Positions 8,266-15,058 of a stretch of 64,000 nt of DNA are shown here, piece after piece. The position numbers were made by a program, and so were the translations under genes. Under the pieces are notes generated by a model, which had not been told where the DNA came from, ran no database searches, and saw only the letters and a list, made by a program, of their open reading frames with translations. The DNA is from Helicobacter sp. 16-1353 (lineage in GTDB: Bacteria; Campylobacterota; Campylobacteria; Campylobacterales; Helicobacteraceae), in contig NZ_NHYM01000010.1 of the NCBI RefSeq assembly GCF_003288815.1, forward strand, positions 1 to 64,000. The letters are read 5' to 3'. Each line of letters starts with the position of its first letter. The stretch's first letter is position 1.

Positions 8266-10425
8266 ATGGTTAATAAAATGTCAAATAAAAAAGAAATAGT
8301 AGTTGTTTTAGTCGGTCAACCAAATGTCGGCAAAACCTTTTTAATTAATAAAATTAGTGGTTCAAATTTTCATGTAGGTAATTTTACAGGCGTTACCATA
8401 GAGAAAGCAGAATCTACTTTAGAATATAGAGATTATCATATAAAGATTATAGACCTTCCGGGAACTTACTCTATAAATAAATATTCCCAAGAGGAGAAAA
8501 TTACCACAAATTTTTTATTAAATGAGCAATACGATATTATTTTAAATGTCGCAGATTCCACAAATTTAGAGCGGAATCTATTCTTAAGCACACAATTAAT
8601 GTCGCTTAATAGAAAAATGCTCATTGCCTTAAATATGGCTGATGAAGCTAGGAATGAGGGAATTAGTATAGATGATAAACAATTATCTAATATTCTTGGT
8701 GTTGAGGCATTATTAATATCTGCTAAAAGTGGCGAAAATATCAATACTTTGCTAGATAAAATAGTTAATATTTACGAAAAGCCATTTTGTCCGTCAAAAC
8801 GCGTTTATGCAGATTTTATTGAAAATGAGATAGAGAAGCTAACAAATATCATTGTGGATAAAAATATATCTTTAAATAATCCTAGACATTTAGCCATCAA
8901 TCTATTATCTCAAGATGAAAAAACATATGAGGAAATACACGCAAAGCCCTTTTGGGTGGAGTTAAATCCATCTTTACAAGAGAGTATTAAGAATCTTTAT
9001 TTATTTAGCCAAGAAAAGAATCTAAAAGCAATATTTCTAAATGATGATTATGCTTATGCAAGAGGTGCTTATAAGGAAGTTTGTAGAACAAAATCAATAA
9101 CCAAAAATGATACTACAAGCAAGGTTGATTTAATACTATTAAATAAATATATAGGGATTCCAATATTTTTATTTTTTATGTGGCTTTTATTTAACCTAAC
9201 TTTTACCATAGGTTCTTATCCACAAGGTTGGATTGAGGAGTTATTTGCTTGGTTGGGTAATATTACAAAAGAAAGCATACAAAGCGAGGCGTTGGCGTCA
9301 TTAGTTGCCGATGGGATAATAGGAGGTGTTGGGACGGTTTTATCTTTTCTACCGCTTATTCTTATTTTATTTTTAGGCATTATTTTATTAGAAAGCACTG
9401 GCTATATGGCAAGAGTGTCATTTTTACTAGATGGATTTTTTCATAGATTTGGCTTACATGGAAAGAGTTTTATTCCCTTAGTTAGCGGATTTGGTTGCTC
9501 TATACCAGCATATATGAGCACTAGAGTATTAAAAAATCATACTGATAAAATGATTACAATGTTTATTATTGGATTTATGAGTTGTAGTGCGAGATTACCC
9601 GTTTATACACTTTTTGTTGGAGCATTTTTTAGCGAGAGAAATGCAGGAGATGTGCTTTTTGCTATTTATATTTTAGGTGCTATTGTGGGACTTATATTAG
9701 CAAAGATTTTAAAATTGACCGCATTTAAGGGCGTTGATGAACCATTTGTAATGGAAATGCCAAAATATAGGATTCCATCACTTGGCTTAGTTTGTCGCTC
9801 TGTTTGGAATAAAGCGTATTTTTATATTAAAAAAGCTGGGACATTTATATTTATCGCTTCTGTTTTGATTTGGTTTGCGACGCAATATCCTAAGAATGAA
9901 TCAATAGCAGAATATTATAATGTGAAAATAGCTGAATTATCCACACAATTGCAATCTACAAATATTATGGAATCCAGCACAAACGATGAGATTCCACAAG
10001 AAATATTAGATTTAGAAAATGAAAAGCAATCCAAGCTATTAGAAAATAGCTATATGGGAATAATCGGCGAGTTTATACAGCCGGTATTTGCACCGCTTGG
10101 CTTTGATTGGCGATTATCAATATCACTTGTAACGGGGATTGCAGCAAAAGAGGTTGTAGTTTCCACAATGGGAGTTTTATACTCATTGGGGGAAACTAAT
10201 GAAGAATCTCAAAGCCTAAGAGAGATTATCAAAAAAGAAATAAGCCTCCCAGTTGCTGTAAGCTTTATATTATTTGTGATGTTTTATCTGCCTTGTTTTG
10301 CTGCAACTGTTGTTTTTACAAAAGAAGCTGGAAAACCAATTTATGGATTATATTTATTTTTATTTACTACTTTTGTGGCATATCTAATCGCATTTATTGG
10401 GCATACCTTATTATTATTTATATGA
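8266..10425 (+). CDS. feoB: Ferrous iron transport protein B
   Basis: FeoB is the main Fe(II) importer of the inner membrane. The 719-residue product has an N-terminal G domain with GQPNVGKTF (G1), FTGVTIEK (G2), DLPGTYS (G3) and LNMADEA (G4). The membrane core carries SFLPLILILFLGIILLEST and the two conserved gate repeats GFGCSIPAYMSTR and GIAAKEVVVSTMGVLYSL. There is no feoA alongside. ATG codons at 8266 and 8278 are both possible starts; the protein is otherwise full length. A 98-bp AT-rich spacer separates it from thiG and probably holds its promoter. Confidence 0.96.
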   Translation: MVNKMSNKKEIVVVLVGQPNVGKTFLINKISGSNFHVGNFTGVTIEKAESTLEYRDYHIKIIDLPGTYSINKYSQEEKITTNFLLNEQYDIILNVADSTNLERNLFLSTQLMSLNRKMLIALNMADEARNEGISIDDKQLSNILGVEALLISAKSGENINTLLDKIVNIYEKPFCPSKRVYADFIENEIEKLTNIIVDKNISLNNPRHLAINLLSQDEKTYEEIHAKPFWVELNPSLQESIKNLYLFSQEKNLKAIFLNDDYAYARGAYKEVCRTKSITKNDTTSKVDLILLNKYIGIPIFLFFMWLLFNLTFTIGSYPQGWIEELFAWLGNITKESIQSEALASLVADGIIGGVGTVLSFLPLILILFLGIILLESTGYMARVSFLLDGFFHRFGLHGKSFIPLVSGFGCSIPAYMSTRVLKNHTDKMITMFIIGFMSCSARLPVYTLFVGAFFSERNAGDVLFAIYILGAIVGLILAKILKLTAFKGVDEPFVMEMPKYRIPSLGLVCRSVWNKAYFYIKKAGTFIFIASVLIWFATQYPKNESIAEYYNVKIAELSTQLQSTNIMESSTNDEIPQEILDLENEKQSKLLENSYMGIIGEFIQPVFAPLGFDWRLSISLVTGIAAKEVVVSTMGVLYSLGETNEESQSLREIIKKEISLPVAVSFILFVMFYLPCFAATVVFTKEAGKPIYGLYLFLFTTFVAYLIAFIGHTLLLFI

Positions 10426-11139
10426 TAAACGATTCTATTATTTGTGATTCTTGCATTCCTAGAATCTAATATATTTTAAATGCAAAACCTTATGATTTTA
10501 AGATAGCTATTAAATATTTTTCTAAAGATAATACTACTTTTTATTAGCTTGTTTTCATAAAAAGACAAAGGGTTTAAATAATAAATAGCTTTGCTATCGC
10601 TTGGGTTTGTGTAAGAAACTCTGTTTGCTTTGTTAGTAGAATCTACGCTAAATCTCATTTTAAGCTTTGCTTTGGACGGAATCTTTTTAGGAGAAAAATA
10701 TAAGTTTTTGCTTTATTTGATTTTCAAGTAAAGTTTAAAAATTTAGCATTTGATTTTAGGAACTTTAGGGAAACTTAGAATCTTAAAAGCCACTTAATAA
10801 CACAAAGTGGCAAGGAGTGTTAATATCATACAAATAATTAGTAATAAGTTAGATTAGAAAATCACTTATATAAAATAACCAAATAAACTAGATTCTAGAA
10901 TCTGCGTATTTGGGTGATTTGGGATTTTATGGATTCTACGCTTGAAGTGGAATCTTTTAGTTTCTAGTTCTTTTGAAAATCCATCACAGGATTTATTTAT
11001 AATTTTTATTAGATTCTCATTAGATTCTTTTAGTTTGGAATCTAGATTTTATTTAGGGATTCCAAATTTTCTTTAGATTGTAAATCTAATTTTTTATTTA
11101 AAGATTCTAGAATCTAGCTATAAAATAGATTTCGTTTTA
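10426..11139. other. Gene-free stretch rich in GATTC/GAATC words
   Basis: No supported gene was found between feoB and the tRNA promoter. An open minus-strand frame at 10476-10658 (60 codons) has no recognisable domain and no clear ribosome site. The striking content is the pentamer GATTC or its complement: 15 occurrences between 10441 and 11160 (for example tagattctagaatctg near 10889). This is several times more than base composition would give. Confidence 0.6.
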
Positions 11140-11169
11140 TTGACAATAAAGACTTATTTTTAATATAAT
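11140..11169 (+). promoter_or_regulatory. Sigma-70 promoter of the tRNA cluster
   Basis: A perfect -35 hexamer TTGACA (11140-11145) and a perfect -10 hexamer TATAAT (11164-11169) are separated by 18 bases. The predicted start near 11176 lies about 60 bases before tRNA-Pro. A consensus -35 is uncommon in this phylum and fits strong, constitutive expression of stable RNA. Confidence 0.8.
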
Positions 11170-11237
11170 CAACATTTTTAAAAAAGTTTCTATTTACTCT
11201 TTCAATACGATGTTTTAGCTTTATCACTAGCTTTTTT

Positions 11238-11315
11238 CGGGGCGTAGCGCAGTCTGGTTAGCGCATCTGGTTTGGGACCAGAGGGCCGAAGGTTCGAATC
11301 CTTTCGCCCCGACCA
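11238..11315 (+). tRNA. tRNA-Pro (anticodon TGG)
   Basis: The sequence folds as a 78-base tRNA: acceptor CGGGGCG pairs with CGCCCCG, the anticodon loop TTTGGGA holds TGG, the T loop has GGTTCGAATCC, and CCA is encoded. It is first of four tRNAs transcribed together. Confidence 0.97.
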
Positions 11316-11318
11316 TGT

Positions 11319-11396
11319 GGTGAGTGTAGTTCAGTTGGTTAGAGCACCAGATTGTGGCTCTGGGGGTCGTGGGTTCGAATCCCATCACTCACCCCA
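11319..11396 (+). tRNA. tRNA-His (anticodon GTG)
   Basis: The anticodon loop TTGTGGC contains GTG. Acceptor GTGAGTG pairs with CACTCAC. The extra G(-1) at 11319 faces C73 at 11393, the hallmark of bacterial tRNA-His, and CCA follows. Only 3 bases separate it from tRNA-Pro, so processing from a common precursor is required. Confidence 0.97.
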
Positions 11397-11402
11397 TATT
11401 TT

Positions 11403-11479
11403 GCGTTCGTAGCTCAACTGGATAGAGCATCAGACTTCGGATCTGAGGGTTGGGGGTTCGATTCCCTTCGAGCGTACCA
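11403..11479 (+). tRNA. tRNA-Arg (anticodon TCG)
   Basis: The anticodon loop CTTCGGA contains TCG (reads CGN). Acceptor GCGTTCG pairs with CGAGCGT, including G-U wobbles at the first and fourth pairs. The T arm is GGGGGTTCGATTCCC, and CCA is encoded. It lies 6 bases after tRNA-His. Confidence 0.95.
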
Positions 11480-11512
11480 TAATTGGAATTGTATTTAAGC
11501 TTATCGTATTTT

Positions 11513-11589
11513 GCGTTCGTAGCTCAGCTGGATAGAGCAACAGCCTTCTAAGCCGTAGGTCGCAGGTTCGAGTCCTGCCGAGCGTACCA
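11513..11589 (+). tRNA. tRNA-Arg (anticodon TCT)
   Basis: The anticodon loop CTTCTAA contains TCT (reads AGA/AGG). Its acceptor is identical to that of the preceding tRNA-Arg, and CCA is encoded. The anticodon stem reads ACAGC against GCCGT, which leaves one A-C mismatch in the middle of the stem. Confidence 0.94.
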
Positions 11590-11861
11590 TCTGCTATATT
11601 AATACCCATTTATCAAATCTAAAAATATTAAGATAAGATTTAGTCTTTTTTCGCAAGTTTTATTAAGTAGAGTTTAAAAAATTTTAAATAAAATTGTGAA
11701 ATTAAAATCTTAAAAAAGGCGGAATGTGGAATCTAAAATAGGCAAAATAAACATTGTAGAATTTGCTTTGGATTCTAGCTTTTTTGCAGATTCTAGCCAA
11801 TTTTACAACTCTATTATATTCGCAGATTCTAATCTATTTATAGATTCGCTACATTATCCTG

Positions 11862-11876
11862 CCCCCCCCCTATTAT
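11862..11876 (+). promoter_or_regulatory. C9 tract abutting a -10-like TATTAT upstream of the accessory operon
   Basis: In the 418-base gene-free interval 11590-12007, a run of nine C (11862-11870) is followed immediately by TATTATAG (TATTAT 11871-11876), resembling a -10 element about 130 bases upstream of the coding start at 12008. If this is the promoter, C-tract length would set the spacing to upstream contacts. No clear -35 is visible. The rest of the interval is AT-rich with several GATTC words. Confidence 0.4.
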
Positions 11877-12007
11877 AGCAATCTAAGCACATTTTATAAG
11901 CTACATTTAATCTCGCTTTTACCTATTTTTATGCCAATTTTTCGCGGCATTTTTCATGCATTATTCCTACCCCAAACACCCACAAATCAACACAAAGGAT
12001 ACGACCA

Positions 12008-13594
12008 ATGATTAAAATCATTAGAAATATATTTATTACAAGTGCTACTTTTGTATCACTTTTGATATTACTAATTGTAGCTTTTTGGACTTTTGGAAGC
12101 ACTCTTAATATCGCTCTTATTTGCGGAGCTTGTGGGATTATCACAACTATTTTTTATAGCTATTATTTATATAACACTACTCTTATTTTGCAAAATGCCA
12201 CTAAAAAATATATAGAGAAAATAAGCCAAGATTTGGAAAATAATTTGCAAACTTTAAGCGAAAATCTAAACGCAAAAATAGACCAAAACGCTAAAAATCT
12301 AAATGAAAAACTAGATTCTAATCTCAAGGAATTAAGTGCTAATTTAGATTTAAAAACTAGCGAAATAAATGAAAATCTAGAATCTGCCACAAAAAATATA
12401 AGCGAAAATATCGCTAAAAATAAAGCGGAATTAGATAAGAATTTAGAGGCAAAAACTAAAAATCTAAATGAAAAACTAGATTCTAGCTTTAAAGATTTAA
12501 GTGCGAATCTAGAATCAAAAACAAAAGATTTACGCAAAGATTTAAGCCAAAATCATAAGGAATTGAGTGAAAATCTAAATAAGCAATCCAAAGAAATCCG
12601 CCAAGAAATTACTGAAAAAATCGATGAAACGCAAGAAAAACTAGAAAATAAAATAGAAAAAATCGACGATAAGCTAGATTCTAATATCAAAGAATTAACT
12701 GCGAATTTGGATTCTAAAACCAAGGATTTAAGGGAAAATCTAGAATCCGCCACAAAAGATTTAAACGAAAAACTCGACTTGCAATCTAAAGAGGCAAGAG
12801 AAAATTTGGAATCCCTAAATAAAAACATAGATTCCAAGCTCAAAGAATCTAATGAAAATGTTTTAAAAATTGTAAATGACCTATTTGAGGGACTTTCAAA
12901 AGAAATGCTAGAGAAGCTAAAAGATTCCGCTTCAAGCGTGGAATCTCTAAAAGCCCAAATCACCCAAGATTCGCAGAATCTAGATTCCAAAATCACCAAA
13001 GATTTACAAAAATTAGAATCCAAAATCGCCCAAAATACGGAGAATCTAGATTCCCTAAAAGCTCAAATCGCCCACGATTTAGCTCTAAATATGGAATCCT
13101 TAAAAGCGATTTTAAGCCAACAAAAAAGCCAAGATTCAAATGAAAATTTAAGCGAATCTTTAAATAAAAATTTCAAAGAGATGAATCTAAAGATAGAGCA
13201 ACTCGCATTAAATTTAAGAATGCTTGGGCGGAGCAGAAAGTCTCCAGCAGATTCTATAGATTCCGCGGAATCTACAAAATTCGCAGATTCCGCCACAGAA
13301 AATGAGCCAGAAAACGAGCTAGAAAAAGCACTCTCTCCAAATGAAAAAATTGAGAATAAATTTGACAAAAATAACAATCTAATATCAAGTCAAAAATTTA
13401 AAAACAATCACAAAATATATGAGGCGTTTTATAAAAATGGGCGGATTTTTAAGACGCAGAGCTTCGATGAAAAGGGCAAGCTTGCCCTAGAATTAGAGCT
13501 AAGCCCAAGCGGACAAATCAAGCAAAGAAAGGAGATTATAGAGGGAAAAGAGCGGATTATAAAATTTGATGAGAATGGAAACAAACTAAATTAA
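12008..13594 (+). CDS. Membrane-anchored 11-residue-repeat rod protein with MORN/YwqK-like tail
   Basis: The 528-residue product has two N-terminal membrane helices (about 5-29 and 33-58), then a long charged helical region. From about residue 98 to 273 it is built of sixteen consecutive 11-residue units such as LNEKLDSNLKE, LSANLDLKTSE, INENLESATKN and LDKNLEAKTKN. Less regular coiled coil follows to about 405, then an acidic linker. The last 80 residues (KIYEAFYKNGRIFKTQSFDEKGKL and similar) look like MORN-variant/YwqK repeats. Function is unknown; the topology suggests a cytoplasmic rod tethered to the membrane. It leads a four-gene operon, with 12 bp to the next start. Confidence 0.75.
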   Translation: MIKIIRNIFITSATFVSLLILLIVAFWTFGSTLNIALICGACGIITTIFYSYYLYNTTLILQNATKKYIEKISQDLENNLQTLSENLNAKIDQNAKNLNEKLDSNLKELSANLDLKTSEINENLESATKNISENIAKNKAELDKNLEAKTKNLNEKLDSSFKDLSANLESKTKDLRKDLSQNHKELSENLNKQSKEIRQEITEKIDETQEKLENKIEKIDDKLDSNIKELTANLDSKTKDLRENLESATKDLNEKLDLQSKEARENLESLNKNIDSKLKESNENVLKIVNDLFEGLSKEMLEKLKDSASSVESLKAQITQDSQNLDSKITKDLQKLESKIAQNTENLDSLKAQIAHDLALNMESLKAILSQQKSQDSNENLSESLNKNFKEMNLKIEQLALNLRMLGRSRKSPADSIDSAESTKFADSATENEPENELEKALSPNEKIENKFDKNNNLISSQKFKNNHKIYEAFYKNGRIFKTQSFDEKGKLALELELSPSGQIKQRKEIIEGKERIIKFDENGNKLN

Positions 13595-13606
13595 AAAGGA
13601 GAAAAA

Positions 13607-14012
13607 ATGTTTTTAAATGCGTTAAATCGAAGTGAGAGCGAGAACTTTTTAGAGCTAGCAGAGTTAGCAATGGAGGCGGATAGGGTCTTTGATGAGAGCG
13701 AAAAAGGAGATTATTAAAAATTTCCGCTTGGAGATGGGGCTAAATGACTATAAAGAAAAGCTAAAAAGCTATGAAACTATCATCGCCGAGCTAAAAAATA
13801 GCCAAAAATCGATCCTAAAAGCAATCCTAATCGAGGTCGCTGGCGTCCTAGATGCAAATGGCAAAATCTGCGATGATGAAAAAGCGTGGTTTGTCAAGCT
13901 ATGCGATGACTTGGGATTTAGGGAGTTTGAGGCAAATAGGATAATGCGAATAGTCCAAGATATAAACGATGTGCTAGAAGAGGCATATGTATTTATAAAC
14001 TCTAAGAGATAA
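13607..14012 (+). CDS. TerB-like protein with apparent +1 frameshift
   Basis: The region encodes a TerB-type all-helical domain in two frames. Frame one starts at ATG 13607 behind AAAAGGAG and reads FLELAELAMEADRVFDESEK, then stops at TAA 13715-13717. The second frame (TTG 13689 or ATG 13692 to 14012) continues with EIIKNFRLEMGL and a second TerB-like repeat, LIEVAGVLDANGKICDDEK. Removing one A from the A5 run at 13701-13705 fuses them into a complete protein of about 134 residues. TerB domains in other bacteria carry acidic residues thought to bind metal and recur in stress and DNA-processing systems. The break may be a sequencing error, slippage or a real inactivation. Confidence 0.6.
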
Positions 14013-14023
14013 GGGGGGAAAAT

Positions 14024-15037
14024 ATGGGATTTTGCGGAAAATTATGGGCTGGAGTAAAAAGTGTGGCAAAGGGCGTGGCTGAAACTACTGTAGCGGCAGT
14101 AGAAAAAGCCGGCGAAATTATATGCGATGTAGCTACCATTGGAGTTGTGGCTACGACGATTAAGACGACAATCGAGGCTGTTGAATACACGCGTGATAAG
14201 GTTAGCGGAATGTATGCCACATTTAGCGACAAAAAGACCTTTGATGAGGCAGATAGGCTCTATAACGAGATGAAAGATAAATACGAAACTGCCAAAGAGC
14301 AGTATAAAAGCGATTTTACGAAATATTCCCAAGCCATAGCAACGCACATAGAGACTATAAATAATGCCAAAAATCTAATCAAATTCGAGCTTTTTGCGGA
14401 GTTTGCAGATAAGATGAAGCGGATTCAAGGTGTGGATATAGATAAAAAATTCCCATTAGAGAAATTTATCCCAGAAATAAAAGAGTTTGAAAAAGTGCGA
14501 AGCACGAAAGAGCTATATCTAATCGATTTTAATAATGAGGCTTTTAAAAGCCATTGTATGGCGATTTTCACGCTTGGATTTTGGAGTAGAAAAAAGGCGA
14601 AAGAAACGCTTCATAAAGTCCAAGAGGAGAGCAAAAAAGTCGAGCTAGAGATTGCAAAAATGAGAATAGAAACCAAGAGAATAAGCCTAATTGAAAAATC
14701 GCTTAGTAATATCGCACATTATTTTAGCGAACTCGTGGTTTTATATAGGATTTTATTGCTTAGATTGGGTAGCTCACTTGGCTTCCTAGAAGTGCGATTT
14801 TACAACGCAAAACTTTTAAGGCTCTCAAGGCAAGATTCCGCTCTAAACTTGCATAATCTCCCATTAATGCAACAACAAGAGATAGAAGCGATTATGACCT
14901 TAAGTAGCATTTTACGCGATATGGTAGAGAAAGAAATCACACAAAAAGCGATTGAAAACATAGATGAGATAGTAGAAATCAAGGGCAATTTAGAAAAAGG
15001 CAAGAATCTATTTAAAGAGCACTTTGAAGCCGCATAA
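14024..15037 (+). CDS. Helical protein of unknown function in the TerB/HNH operon
   Basis: The 337-residue product begins with a weakly hydrophobic, Ala/Val/Thr-rich segment (about 6-60) containing repeats of VAxxT type. Long charged helices follow (about 75-130 and 200-235), with a moderately hydrophobic stretch between them (CMAIFTLGFW) and a C-terminal helical part. I recognise no catalytic motif or named family. The ribosome site (AAGGGGGG) is 11 bp after the TerB-like gene, and the HNH gene starts 21 bp downstream, so it is surely co-expressed. A membrane-interacting or scaffold role is an inference only. Confidence 0.65.
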   Translation: MGFCGKLWAGVKSVAKGVAETTVAAVEKAGEIICDVATIGVVATTIKTTIEAVEYTRDKVSGMYATFSDKKTFDEADRLYNEMKDKYETAKEQYKSDFTKYSQAIATHIETINNAKNLIKFELFAEFADKMKRIQGVDIDKKFPLEKFIPEIKEFEKVRSTKELYLIDFNNEAFKSHCMAIFTLGFWSRKKAKETLHKVQEESKKVELEIAKMRIETKRISLIEKSLSNIAHYFSELVVLYRILLLRLGSSLGFLEVRFYNAKLLRLSRQDSALNLHNLPLMQQQEIEAIMTLSSILRDMVEKEITQKAIENIDEIVEIKGNLEKGKNLFKEHFEAA

Positions 15038-15058
15038 TGCAAAAATAAAAGGAAAAAT

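Noticed and set aside
10476-10658. 60-codon minus-strand frame in the spacer before the tRNAs
   Set aside because: No domain, no convincing ribosome site and GATTC-rich composition; not supported as a gene.
12163-13377. Long open frames on the minus strand opposite the repeat-rod gene (12163-12537, 12553-13023, 13063-13377)
   Set aside because: They are Ser/Phe-rich complements of the Lys/Glu/Leu repeats (TCT/TTT against AGA/AAA codons), without ribosome sites or domains.
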